This document shows positions 8,823 to 17,919 of a stretch of 64,000 bases of DNA, piece by piece. Both the position numbers and the translations under genes were made by a program. The notes beneath the pieces are model-generated. The model saw only the letters and a program-made list of their open reading frames with translations, searched no databases and had not been told where the DNA came from. This DNA is from Deltaproteobacteria bacterium (GTDB taxonomy: Bacteria > Myxococcota_A > UBA9160 > UBA4427), in contig JADJOR010000001.1 of assembly GCA_016713665.1 (NCBI GenBank), forward strand, positions 744,001 to 808,000, in the 5' to 3' direction. Each line of letters opens with the position of its first letter. Position 1 is the stretch's first letter.

Positions 8823-10021
8823 GCCGGCCGCAACGCGAGGGCGGGATCGTGCTCGCGATCGTGCTCGTCCTGATCTTCGCCCTGATCACCGCCGTCTACG
8901 CCTTCCAGCGCCGGGCGATCATCGATACGACCGTCGCCCACAATCGCATGGCCGCCGCCGAGGCCGACGCCCTCGCCCGCGGCGGCATCCGCATCGCCGA
9001 GGCGGTCGTCTACCTCGCGCGACTGAAGGACGAAGCGGCCTCGGCCGGGGCGGATGCGGCCCTCGCCGGGGCGGCGGGCGCGGCGGATGGGGCGAATCCC
9101 GCCTCGGGGCTCGCGAGCGGGGTCCTCCCGGGCGCGGATCTCTGGGAGCGGATCGGGGATTTCCCGCTCGAGTTCTCCCGTGAGCGCTCGCTGCGCGTCG
9201 TCATCGAGGACGAGGGCTCGCTCCTGAACCTGAACGCCCTCGTGCCCCCGCCACCCGCCGACGGCGAGGCGGAGGGCGGCGCGAGCCCGGACGCGGCGGG
9301 GATCGGCGAAGAGGAGCCCGAGGTCGACGCCGAGTCCCTCGACGATGCCGAGCAGTATCTGACGGCCGTCCTCGAATACATCGTCGAAGGCATCGAAGGG
9401 ACCCGCGACGAGAAGCTCTACGACGAGGTCGCGATCGCCCGCAACCTGATCGATTGGATGGACGCCGACTCGACCGCCCGGGACGGGCGCGACGAGGATG
9501 CCTACTACCAGCAGCAGACGCCGCCCTATCGCGCCCGCAACGGCCCCTTCCTCTCCTTCGACGAGATCGGGCTCGTCGAGGGCGTCGACGGCCGGCTGCT
9601 CGAGGCGCTGCGCAAGTCCGTCACGGTCCATCCCGTCGGCGCCACGGCGGGCATCAACCTGAACCGCGCGCCGCCCTGGGTCCTGTCCCTCGTCTATGCC
9701 GGGGTGGACGGCGATCGGCGCCTCGTCGGGGAGAAGACGGTCCGGGCGATCTGGGATCTGCGCCAGAAGGGCAAGATCCTGTGCGGCGACGAGGGCGGGG
9801 ATCCGAAGCGCTGCGTGCCGCTCGCGGAGGTCGCGAATGGCGACCTGGCCGAGGGCTCGATCTTTCCCGCCGCCCCGCTGCCCGCCAAGCCGACGGTCTT
9901 CCGGGTGGTCGCCGAGGCCCGGGTCGACAACCTGGTCCGCCGGATCGAGGCCGTCATCGACACCCGCGCTTCGGAGGGGCCGCTGCTGCTATCCTGGCGC
10001 CGCCTGCGGGGCACCGACTAG
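8819..10021 (+). CDS. gspK: minor pseudopilin GspK
   Basis: Largest minor pseudopilin, which caps the pseudopilus. The ATG start overlaps the gspJ stop (ATGA). 400 residues. The N terminus is basic then hydrophobic (REGGIVLAIVLVLIFALITA) and lacks the Glu at +5, as is normal for GspK. The inserted alpha domain contains LIDWMDADSTARDGRDEDAY, matching the conserved GspK region. An Ala-rich stretch after residue 75 and an acidic stretch (GEAEGGASPDAAG) look like local insertions. Confidence 0.93.
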   Translation: MSRPQREGGIVLAIVLVLIFALITAVYAFQRRAIIDTTVAHNRMAAAEADALARGGIRIAEAVVYLARLKDEAASAGADAALAGAAGAADGANPASGLASGVLPGADLWERIGDFPLEFSRERSLRVVIEDEGSLLNLNALVPPPPADGEAEGGASPDAAGIGEEEPEVDAESLDDAEQYLTAVLEYIVEGIEGTRDEKLYDEVAIARNLIDWMDADSTARDGRDEDAYYQQQTPPYRARNGPFLSFDEIGLVEGVDGRLLEALRKSVTVHPVGATAGINLNRAPPWVLSLVYAGVDGDRRLVGEKTVRAIWDLRQKGKILCGDEGGDPKRCVPLAEVANGDLAEGSIFPAAPLPAKPTVFRVVAEARVDNLVRRIEAVIDTRASEGPLLLSWRRLRGTD

Positions 10022-10119
10022 CGAAAAGGGCGTCCCGGCCCACAGGCTGGTGGCGTCTCCGGCCGAAACGACGAACGAAGCGACGAGCCGCGAAAGCAGC
10101 AAAGGGAGTCCTTCCAGGC

Positions 10120-11718
10120 ATGGCGATCTTCGAGCGCAGCGTGCTCGGCCTCGATGTCGGCGCCCACACCCTGAAGGCGGTGGAGCTGCGGGTCTCCCCG
10201 CGCAGCCTCGAGCCGGGCCCGTTCCGCGTCCACCCGCGCGTGGATGCCTCGTCCCCCCTGGCCGAGCACCTCCAGCGCTTCGTCGCGATGCACAAGCTCC
10301 CGATGGGCCACGTCGCGACGGCGCTCCCCGCCCGCCAGCTCTCGACCCGTCGCCTCGAGTTCCCGTTCAGTGACACCCGCCGCCTCGCCCAGGCGATCCC
10401 CTTCGAGATCGAGGCCGAGACCCCCTTCCGCCTCGACGACATCTTCGTCGACTGGAACCTGCTGCGCGCCGACAAGAACCAGGCCGTCGTCTCCGCGACG
10501 CTGGCCAAGCGGAGTCACGTCGCCGAGCTGCTCGGAAAGCTCCAGGAAGGCGGCTGCGACCCCCACGTGATCGAGGCCGAGGGCCTCGTGCTCGCGAACC
10601 TCGCGCCGGTCTTCCGCCTCGAGGGCACCCACCTGCTCGTCGACATCGGCCACGAGAAGACGACCTTCTGCGCGCTCTTCGAGGGCCGGCCCGTGCTCTC
10701 GCATAGCATCCCGGTCGCCGGCCGCGCGATGACCGAGGCGATCGCGTCGGAGACGGGGCTCGCCTACGAGGACGCGGAGCAGCGCAAATGCGAGGGCGGC
10801 GTGCTGGGTCGGGCGGGATCCGCGGGCTCTCCGGGCGTCACCGCGATCCTCGATCGGATCGCGCGGGAGGCGGTCCGGACGCTCGAGGCCGCCGAAGCGC
10901 GCCAGGGTGCCGGCCCTTCGTTCCGCGACGCGAAGCTGACGCTGCTCGGCGGCAGCGCGCGCCTCGACCGGATCGACGAGGTCCTCGCCAAGCGGACGGG
11001 ACTCCCGACCCACCGCCTGCGGATGCCCGCCGACGCGCCCCACGCGAAGCTCGTGGAGGGCATCGATCCGGTGCTCTTCGCGCCCGCCATCGCGCTGGCG
11101 CTGCGGCTCTCGGGCGAGTCGGTGACGAAGATGAACTTCCGCCAGGGCGAGCTCGCCTTCCGGCAGGATCTCACGGCCTTCTTCGGGCGCGAGCTGCGGC
11201 CGACGGTGATCCTCGCCGCCGTGCTCGCGGGGCTCCTCGTCGTCAGCACGATCACGACGATCGTGCTCCAGCATCGCCGCGAGGGCCGCCACGAGCAGGC
11301 GATGACCGCGCTCTACACCGCGGCCTTCCCCGACAAGCAGCCGGTCCCCGCGGAGCCGGCGAGCGCGCTCGGCGGCGAGCTGCGCTCGGCCCGGGAGCGC
11401 GCGGAGTTCCTCGGCCTCTACAGCGACGATCGCTCGGCCCTGCTGCTGCTCGCCGAGCTCTCGCGCACGATCCCGAAGGACCTCGAGGTCCGCATCAACG
11501 AGGTCGCCATCGACCGCAACCAGATCCGCCTCGACGTCGCCGCCGGCGGCTACGAGGCGGCGGATCGCCTGACGGCGGTCCTCTCGGCCAACGAGGCCTT
11601 CCGCGGCGCGAAGGTCGCGGGCTCGATCAAGACCGACAGCAAGACCGGCGGCGTCAGCTTCGACGTCAGCATCCCCCTCGTCGTCGACGACGAGGACGGG
11701 ACGGCGGGGGACGCATGA
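10120..11718 (+). CDS. gspL: type II secretion protein GspL (PilM-like actin fold)
   Basis: Inner-membrane protein that binds GspE through an actin-like cytoplasmic domain and GspM through its periplasmic domain. 532 residues. It starts MAIFERSVLGLDVGAHTLK, an ASKHA/PilM-type phosphate loop, followed by a second loop at LLVDIGHEKTTFCALFEGRP. One membrane span at about residues 363-383 (VILAAVLAGLLVVSTITTIV), then a ferredoxin-like periplasmic domain with LLLLAELSRTIPKDLEVRIN. ATG 10120 is preceded by AAAGGGAG. 98 untranslated bases separate it from gspK. Confidence 0.92.
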   Translation: MAIFERSVLGLDVGAHTLKAVELRVSPRSLEPGPFRVHPRVDASSPLAEHLQRFVAMHKLPMGHVATALPARQLSTRRLEFPFSDTRRLAQAIPFEIEAETPFRLDDIFVDWNLLRADKNQAVVSATLAKRSHVAELLGKLQEGGCDPHVIEAEGLVLANLAPVFRLEGTHLLVDIGHEKTTFCALFEGRPVLSHSIPVAGRAMTEAIASETGLAYEDAEQRKCEGGVLGRAGSAGSPGVTAILDRIAREAVRTLEAAEARQGAGPSFRDAKLTLLGGSARLDRIDEVLAKRTGLPTHRLRMPADAPHAKLVEGIDPVLFAPAIALALRLSGESVTKMNFRQGELAFRQDLTAFFGRELRPTVILAAVLAGLLVVSTITTIVLQHRREGRHEQAMTALYTAAFPDKQPVPAEPASALGGELRSARERAEFLGLYSDDRSALLLLAELSRTIPKDLEVRINEVAIDRNQIRLDVAAGGYEAADRLTAVLSANEAFRGAKVAGSIKTDSKTGGVSFDVSIPLVVDDEDGTAGDA

Positions 11719-12305
11719 GCGAGATCATCGGACGCATCCAGGTCCTCTGGGACGGGCTCGCGCCGCGGGAGCGGATCCTGGTCGGCGCGGCAGGAGCGGC
11801 CCTCGCCCTCGCCGTGCTCGTGCTCGGCGTGATCCTGCCGATCCGGGGCGCGGTCGAGAGCGCGAAGCAGGGCGCGGCGGACGCGGAGCAGCAGCTGGTC
11901 CAGATGCAGCGCATGAAGCGCGAGTGGGACGACCTGCATACGCGACTCGCCACCGTCGAGAGCCGCATCCAGAACGGCGGCGAGGAGCAGAACCTCCTGA
12001 CCCTGCTCGAGTCCCTCGCGGTGCGCGCGGGGGTGAAGCCGACCTCGATGGAGAAGCGCCAATCCGGGGAGAGCGCGCGCTACGAGGAGACCAAGGTCGA
12101 GGTCAGCCTGAAGAACGTGACGCTGCAGCAGGCGGTCAACTATCTCGCCTCGATCGAAACCGCGTCCCAGCCCCTCTCGGTCAAGAGCCTCCGGATCAAG
12201 CGGCGTATCGGTGCCGGCGGCGGAGGCGCGGCCGGAACCGGCGGTGCGGCGGACCTGATCGACGTCACCTTCTCGGTCTCGGGCTTCAAGCCCCTCGCGG
12301 CTTAG
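11715..12305 (+). CDS. gspM: type II secretion protein GspM
   Basis: Bitopic inner-membrane partner of GspL. 196 residues. One membrane helix (ERILVGAAGAALALAVLVLG) is followed by a predicted coiled coil (SAKQGAADAEQQLVQMQRMK) and a small ferredoxin-like domain (VSLKNVTLQQAVNYLASIE). The ATG overlaps the gspL stop. The Gly-rich stretch before the C terminus (GAGGGGAAGTGGA) is a linker. Confidence 0.9.
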   Translation: MSEIIGRIQVLWDGLAPRERILVGAAGAALALAVLVLGVILPIRGAVESAKQGAADAEQQLVQMQRMKREWDDLHTRLATVESRIQNGGEEQNLLTLLESLAVRAGVKPTSMEKRQSGESARYEETKVEVSLKNVTLQQAVNYLASIETASQPLSVKSLRIKRRIGAGGGGAAGTGGAADLIDVTFSVSGFKPLAA

Positions 12306-12322
12306 AGGCGTAGAATCAGCGC

Positions 12323-13266
12323 GTGTCCGATTCCCTCGCCTCGAAGCGCAGCCCGTCGGGAACGACGTCCCTCTTCCTCGTGATCCCGCTCGCGATCGCG
12401 CTGGTCCTGGTCTTCGTCGCGATCCTGTTTCCGTGGGACTCGGTCGCCCGACGACTCGAGTTCGAGATCGGGGCGGCGAGCGGGGCGCGTGTCACGCTCG
12501 AGGATCTCGCCCCGGCCTGGACCGCCCGCGGTCCCGTCCTGCGCGCGCGCAACGTCGCGATCGAACATCCCTCGGTCCGCCTGCTGCGGGTCTCGGAGCT
12601 CGAGGTCGCGCCGCGCTTCTCGACCTCCTGGCTCCGAGGGAAGCCGCGCCTGCGGATCTTCGCCGACAGCGATCTCGGCGTGGTCGACGGGGTGCTCGTG
12701 CTCGGGCCGGAGCCCGCCTTCGACGGCCGCGTCCAGCGCGTCGCGATCGAGCGGCTCCCGCTGCGCCTCTCGGCGGCGGGGATCCGGGTCGCCGGCGAGC
12801 TCTCGGCCGAGGCCGACGTCGCCCTCGATCCGGCGGGCACGCTCCACGGGACGGTCGACTTCGAGTCGCCGAAGCTCGAGCTCGAGGCCATCCTGCTGCC
12901 GAAGCCCCTCATCTTCTCGAGCGCGAGCGGCTCGCTCGCGATCCTCGAGACCGGAGCGACGCGGATCGAGAACGTGAAGCTCGAGGGCGGTCAGCTGCGC
13001 GGCACGCTCTCCGGCGAGATCGGCCTCGTCCACCGCAGCCAGCCCCCGCCCCTCGACCTGCGCGCCGATCTCGAGATCGTCGACCCGGAGCTGCTCGCCC
13101 TCGCCCAGGCTGCGCGACTCCCGATTCCCCCCGACGGCCGCGCGTCGCTCGAGATCCGCGGCACCGCCGCCGCCCCGCAGCTGAGCCCGGCCGGCGGCAG
13201 GCGCCGGGTGGTCCCCCTGGCGCACCCCCCGGCCCGCCGCCCGGCGCGCCCGCAGGCCGCCCATGA
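12323..13266 (+). CDS. gspN: type II secretion protein GspN (AsmA-like), one frameshift near 13195
   Basis: Accessory T2SS protein N: a membrane anchor (LFLVIPLAIALVLVFVAILF) followed by a periplasmic beta-rich AsmA/GspN-like domain of about 260 residues (LRIFADSDLGVVDGVLVLG ... DFESPKLELEAILLPKPLIF). The GTG start at 12323 lies 17 bases after gspM. The first frame reads to QLSPAGG (about 13193) and then runs into the next gene as nonsense. The alternative frame gives QAPGGPPGAPPGPPPGAPAG and a TGA at 13264 that overlaps the next ATG, as at most other junctions of this operon. A single-base error in a G/C-rich stretch is the simplest explanation. Corrected length is about 314 residues. Confidence 0.82.
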
Positions 13267-14240
13267 CGACGGACGCCGCGGAGCTCCTGCAGAAGGTGTT
13301 CAAGACGCTCTCGGATCCCACGCGCATCCGGATCCTGCGGCTGCTCGAGCAGCAGGAGCTCCTCGTCGGCGAGCTGATGGCGATCCTCGGCATGGCCCAG
13401 TCCCGGGTCTCGCGCCACCTCGCGATCCTGCGCGAGGCAGGTCTGCTGACCGACCGCCGCAAGGGCACCTACGTCGCCTATCACTCGAGCCTGCCCGACT
13501 CCGGCCCCTGGCACGACGCCTGGAGCCTCGCGCGGGCGAGCCTCCAGGGCGACCCGACCGCCGACCGCGACGACGCGCTCCTGCGGCGCACCCTCGCCGC
13601 GCGGACCGCGCGCTCGGGGCGGGATTTCTTCGAAGAGGTCGGCCCCGACTGGGACGCGCTGCGGCGCGTTTTCGGCGACGACCTGCTGCGGGCGCGGGCG
13701 ATCAACGCGCTGGTCGCGCCGCCCCTGCGCGTCGCCGACATCGGCACGGGCACCGGCATCCTCGCCCTCGAGCTCGCCCGCCTCGGCCTCGACGTCGTCG
13801 GCATCGATCGCTCCGAAGCGATGCTCGAGACGGCGCGCCAGAAATGGATGCTCGAGGCCGCGAACGCGAGCGGCTCGCTCGAGCTGCGCGCCGGCGACGC
13901 CCACGCGCTGCCGCTGGCCGATGCCTCGGTCGACGCGGCCTTCGCCCACATGGTGCTCCACTCGCTCGAGGATCCGGAGCGGGCGGTGCGCGAGATGGCG
14001 CGGGTCGTGCGGCCCGGCGGACGTGTCGTGCTCGTCGACTTCCTGGCCCACGACCACGGCTGGATGGAGCAGGAGCTCGGCCTGCTCTGGCTCGGCTTCG
14101 ACGCCGCGCGCGTGCTCGGCTGGCTCGAAGCCGCGGGCCTCGCCGATGCGCGCCTCTCGCGCGAGGAGCCCGACGCGAAGCGCGACCTCCCGGCGAGCTT
14201 CGTCGCCGTGGCGCGGCGACCGGAGGCAGCCCGGGCGTGA
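13263..14240 (+). CDS. ArsR-family regulator fused to SAM-dependent methyltransferase
   Basis: 325 residues, two domains. Residues 1-90 form an ArsR winged helix (VFKTLSDPTRIRILRLLEQ; recognition region MAQSRVSRHLAILREAGLL). Residues ~110-320 form a class I methyltransferase with motif I VADIGTGTGILALELARLGL, an acidic motif II (VVGIDRSEAML) and VVRPGGRVVLVDFLAHDHG. The combination is a known family; whether it senses a metal or S-adenosylmethionine status cannot be read here, and I see no Cys cluster in the ArsR part. ATG start overlaps the corrected gspN stop; it overlaps the HAD gene downstream. Substrate unknown. Confidence 0.92.
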   Translation: MTTDAAELLQKVFKTLSDPTRIRILRLLEQQELLVGELMAILGMAQSRVSRHLAILREAGLLTDRRKGTYVAYHSSLPDSGPWHDAWSLARASLQGDPTADRDDALLRRTLAARTARSGRDFFEEVGPDWDALRRVFGDDLLRARAINALVAPPLRVADIGTGTGILALELARLGLDVVGIDRSEAMLETARQKWMLEAANASGSLELRAGDAHALPLADASVDAAFAHMVLHSLEDPERAVREMARVVRPGGRVVLVDFLAHDHGWMEQELGLLWLGFDAARVLGWLEAAGLADARLSREEPDAKRDLPASFVAVARRPEAARA

Positions 14241-15040
14241 CGATCCGCGGGGTCTGCTTCGACGCGACGGGGACGCTCTTCGAGACGCGCGAAAGTGTCG
14301 GCGCGGTCTACGGCCGCGCCGCCGCCGCGGCCGGCGTGAAGCTCCCGGCCTGGCGCCTCGACGACGCCTTCCGCCGGGTCCTGCAGCATGGTCCCGGACT
14401 CGAAGAGGCGGCGACGAGCGCCGCGACCCGCGCAGAGCGCGAGGCGGCCGAACGCGCCTGGTGGCAAGACCGCGTCCGCCAGACCTTCCAGGCGACCGAC
14501 AGCACCGTCCGCTTCGCCGATCCCGAGGCGCTCTTCACCACGCTCTTCGACCACTACCGCCACCCCGAGGCCTGGCAGCTCCGTCCCGGCGTCCTGCCCC
14601 TGCTCGAACACCTGCGCCGCGACGGCTACCGACTGGCCCTCGCCAGCAACTTCGACCATCGCTTGCCCGAGATCCTCGAAGGCCTCGGCCTGATTGATTT
14701 TTTCACCGCCCGTTCCATCCCGAGCATGAGCGGCCGGAGCAAGCCCGAGCGCGGGGTCTTCGAGGCCCTCGCGAAGGCGCTCGCCCTGCCGCTCGAAGAG
14801 CTCGCCTACGTCGGCGACGATGCGCCCGCGACGCTCGCCGCGATCGCGGCCCACGGCCTGCGGGTCTTCGACGTCCGGACCCTGCCCGACCTTGCCGTCC
14901 TCAGCGAGCGCCTCGCCGATCACCCTGCCGATCACCTCGCCGGGAGCCCCATCGCCCCCCGCGCGCCGGACGCCCGCGCCGAGGCCGCTAATCTCGCCCC
15001 ATCCGCCGCTCCCCCGAACCCGGCTCGCGCCGAAGAATGA
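14237..15040 (+). CDS. HAD-superfamily phosphatase, FDATGTL subtype
   Basis: HAD-IA type hydrolase of 267 residues. Motif I is CFDATGTLF: the first Asp nucleophile is present, but the usual second Asp (DxD) is Thr, as in the FDAVGTL group near DREG-2/HDHD3. Motif II is LALASNFDHR, motif III a Lys in GRSKPERGVF, motif IV YVGDDAPATLAA. The C-terminal ~45 residues are Ala/Pro-rich and probably disordered. The GTG overlaps the previous stop. Substrate unknown; activity should be tested given the replaced Asp. Confidence 0.88.
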   Translation: MTIRGVCFDATGTLFETRESVGAVYGRAAAAAGVKLPAWRLDDAFRRVLQHGPGLEEAATSAATRAEREAAERAWWQDRVRQTFQATDSTVRFADPEALFTTLFDHYRHPEAWQLRPGVLPLLEHLRRDGYRLALASNFDHRLPEILEGLGLIDFFTARSIPSMSGRSKPERGVFEALAKALALPLEELAYVGDDAPATLAAIAAHGLRVFDVRTLPDLAVLSERLADHPADHLAGSPIAPRAPDARAEAANLAPSAAPPNPARAEE

Positions 15041-15050
15041 GTGCAAAACC

Positions 15051-16517
15051 ATGAGCCAGCCGACCGCGACGGATGCGCCCGCAGAGGCGCGCGCCCTCGC
15101 CTTCTTCCACGATCGCTACGACCTCTCCGACCGGCTGCTCGAGAAAGTCCTCGCGACCGCCCTCGAGCGCCACGTCGACGCCGCCGACCTCTACTTCGAG
15201 CACACGACGACCGACTCCGTCGCCCTCGAAGAAGGCATCGTCAAATCCGGCGACCGCCACGTCGAGCAGGGCGTCGGTGTTCGCGCGATCCGCGGCGAGC
15301 GCCAGGGCTACGCCCACTCCGACGACATCAGCGAGGCCTCCGCGCGGCTCGCGGCCTCGACCGCCGGCGCGATCGCCGATGCGGGAAGCGGCCATGCACC
15401 GGTCGCGATCGCGCCGGGCTCGGGCAGTCGCAACCTGTATCCGGTCGCGACCCCGCCGACCGAGATCCCGGTCGCCCGCAAGGTCGCCTGGCTCGGCGAG
15501 ATCGACCGTTATGCGCGGGCCCGCGATCCGCGCATCAAGCAGGTCATGGCGAGCGTCGTCTGTCAGCACAAGCGGATGCTCGTCGCCGCGAGCGACGGTA
15601 CGCGGGTCGCCGACGTGCTGCCCCTCGTGCGCGTGAACGTCCAGGTCATCGCCGTCGACGGCAGCCGGCGGGAGGTCGGCTACCAGGGCGCGGGCGGGCG
15701 CTTCGATCTCGAGCGGCTCGAGGATCCGGCGCGCTGGAAGCCGCTGGTCGACGAGGCGGTGCGCATCGCGCTGCTGAACCTCGAGGCGAAGCCGTGTCCC
15801 GCCGGCACGATGGACGTCGTGCTCGGCCCCGGCTGGCCGGGCATCCTGCTCCACGAAGCGATCGGCCACGGCCTCGAAGGCGACTTCAACCGCAAGCGGA
15901 CCTCGGCCTTCTGGGACAAGCTCGGCCAGCGCGTCGCCGCCCCCGGCGTGACGGTCGTCGACGACGGCACGATCCCGGGCCGGCGCGGCTCGCTCAACGT
16001 CGACGACGAGGGCACGCCGACCCGCCGCAACGTACTGATCGAGAACGGCGTCCTGACGGGCTACCTGCAGGATCGCCTGAACGCGCGCCTGATGGGCGTG
16101 GCACCGACGGGCAACGGTCGCCGCGAGAGCTATGCGCATCTGCCGCTCCCGCGCATGACGAATACCTTCATGCTCGCGGGCCAGGACGATCCCGGGGAGA
16201 TCCTGCGGTCGGTGAAGAATGGCCTCTATGCCGTCTCCTTCGGCGGCGGCCAGGTCGACATCACGAGCGGGAAGTTCGTGTTCAGCGCCTCCGAGGCCTA
16301 TCGCATCGAGGACGGCCGGATCGGCGCCCCGGTCAAGGGCGCGACCCTGATCGGCAACGGCCCCGACGTCCTGATGCGCGTCAGCCGGATCGGCCACGAC
16401 CTCGCCCTCGACGAGGGCGTCGGGACCTGCGGCAAGGATGGCCAGGGCGTGCCGGTCGGCGTCGGGCTGCCGACGATCCGCGTCGACGCGCTGACGGTCG
16501 GAGGGACCGAGGGATGA
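15051..16517 (+). CDS. tldD: metalloprotease TldD
   Basis: Zinc-dependent peptidase subunit of the TldD/TldE heterodimer, which removes leader peptides or unstructured peptides (CcdA decay and microcin B17 maturation in E. coli). 488 residues. The zinc site is HEAIGHGLEGD, with the third ligand expected in the C-terminal Cys (VGTCGKDGQG). The ATG is preceded by a short spacer after the HAD stop. It overlaps pmbA (ATGA), so both subunits are coupled. No RiPP precursor was seen nearby. Confidence 0.96.
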   Translation: MSQPTATDAPAEARALAFFHDRYDLSDRLLEKVLATALERHVDAADLYFEHTTTDSVALEEGIVKSGDRHVEQGVGVRAIRGERQGYAHSDDISEASARLAASTAGAIADAGSGHAPVAIAPGSGSRNLYPVATPPTEIPVARKVAWLGEIDRYARARDPRIKQVMASVVCQHKRMLVAASDGTRVADVLPLVRVNVQVIAVDGSRREVGYQGAGGRFDLERLEDPARWKPLVDEAVRIALLNLEAKPCPAGTMDVVLGPGWPGILLHEAIGHGLEGDFNRKRTSAFWDKLGQRVAAPGVTVVDDGTIPGRRGSLNVDDEGTPTRRNVLIENGVLTGYLQDRLNARLMGVAPTGNGRRESYAHLPLPRMTNTFMLAGQDDPGEILRSVKNGLYAVSFGGGQVDITSGKFVFSASEAYRIEDGRIGAPVKGATLIGNGPDVLMRVSRIGHDLALDEGVGTCGKDGQGVPVGVGLPTIRVDALTVGGTEG

Positions 16518-17887
16518 GCCAGGACAAGCCGCGCCAATCCCTCGAATCGATCGCACAGCAGGCCCTCGAGGCCGTGCGCAAGGCCGGCGCCTCGGAGGCC
16601 GACGTACTGCTCGTCGAAGGCGATGACCGGGAGGTCCGCGTCCGCGGCGGCGAGATCGAGTTCGTGAAGCAGGCCCAGGGTCGCGGCCTCGGGATCCGTG
16701 CGCTGGTTGCGAGCCCGGGCGGCATCCAGACGGCGATCGTGTCGACCAGCGATCTCGCCCCCGACGTCGTCGAGCGCATGGCCCACGAGGCGGTGGCCCT
16801 GGCGCGCGAGACGGCGCCCGACCCGCTGGCGGGGCTCCCCGATGCGGGCTTCGCGACCGATCGACCGGCGCTCGCCCTCTTCGATCCCGCCGACCGCGGC
16901 GTTCCGATCGACGCGCGGATCGCGGACGCGCGCCGCGCCGAGGACGCCGCCCGGTCGAGCGACCCGCGCATCACGAACTCCGAGGGCAGCCAGGCGAGCT
17001 CGGGCTTCGCCTCGGTCGTCTACGCCAACTCGAAAGGCTTCCTCGGCGCCTACGAATCGGCCTCCCACGGCCTCTTCAGCGAGCCGATCGCCCAGGACGA
17101 AGGCGGCATGCAGCGCGACCACTGGTCGACGACGGCTCGCGCCCTGCGCGATCTCGAGGACGCGGCCGCGGTCGGCCGCAAGGCCGCGCGCCGGGCGCTG
17201 CGCCGCCTCGGGGCGAAGCGGGTCGCGACCTGCGAGGTCCCGGTCCTCTTCGACTCCCGGACGGCCCCGAGCCTGATCGGCCAGCTCGCCTCGTGCGCGA
17301 GCGGCTATTCGATCTACCGGCAGTCGAGCTTTCTCGAAGGCCGCATGGGCGAGGCGATCGCGAGCGAGGGCGTCACGATCATCGACGACGGACGGCTCCC
17401 GGGCGGCCTCGGCAGCAAGCCCTTCGACGGCGAGGGGCTGCCGACGCGGCGGACGGTGCTCGTCCGGAACGGCCGGCTCTCGAGCTGGCTGCTCGACTGT
17501 TATTCGGCCCGCAAGCTCGGTCAGGCCTCGACCGGCAGCGCCGCCCGCGGCACCGGCTCGGCCCCCCGAGTCGGCACGACGAATCTCTGGCTCGAGCCCG
17601 GCGAGAAGACCCTCGAGGCGCTCGTCGCCGAGCTCGACCGCGGCCTGCTCGTCACCGAGCTGATCGGCATGGGCTTCAACCCCACGACCGGCGACTACTC
17701 CCGCGGCGCCGCCGGCCTCTGGATCGAGCGGGGCGAGATCGTCCACGCGGTCGAGGAGATCACGATCGCCGGCAACCTGCTCGCCATGTTGAAGAGCATC
17801 GATCGCATCGGCGGCGAGCTCGAGTGGCACGGCCGGACCGCCTCGCCCCCGCTGCGCGTCGCCGCCATGACGGTCGCCGGCGCCTGA
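16514..17887 (+). CDS. pmbA: TldE/PmbA, non-catalytic partner of TldD
   Basis: 457 residues. Same fold as TldD but without the HExxxH zinc site (the matching region reads FDSRTAPSLIGQLASCASGY). Family features are GGLGSKPFDGEGLPTRRTVL and TTNLWLEPGEKTLEALVAEL; the end has ITIAGNLLAMLKSIDRIGGE. Translation is coupled to tldD by an ATGA overlap, as expected for a 1:1 complex. Confidence 0.95.
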   Translation: MSQDKPRQSLESIAQQALEAVRKAGASEADVLLVEGDDREVRVRGGEIEFVKQAQGRGLGIRALVASPGGIQTAIVSTSDLAPDVVERMAHEAVALARETAPDPLAGLPDAGFATDRPALALFDPADRGVPIDARIADARRAEDAARSSDPRITNSEGSQASSGFASVVYANSKGFLGAYESASHGLFSEPIAQDEGGMQRDHWSTTARALRDLEDAAAVGRKAARRALRRLGAKRVATCEVPVLFDSRTAPSLIGQLASCASGYSIYRQSSFLEGRMGEAIASEGVTIIDDGRLPGGLGSKPFDGEGLPTRRTVLVRNGRLSSWLLDCYSARKLGQASTGSAARGTGSAPRVGTTNLWLEPGEKTLEALVAELDRGLLVTELIGMGFNPTTGDYSRGAAGLWIERGEIVHAVEEITIAGNLLAMLKSIDRIGGELEWHGRTASPPLRVAAMTVAGA

Positions 17888-17919
17888 TCGACCGCCCGAA
17901 CGAGAGGAGCCTCCGAGCC

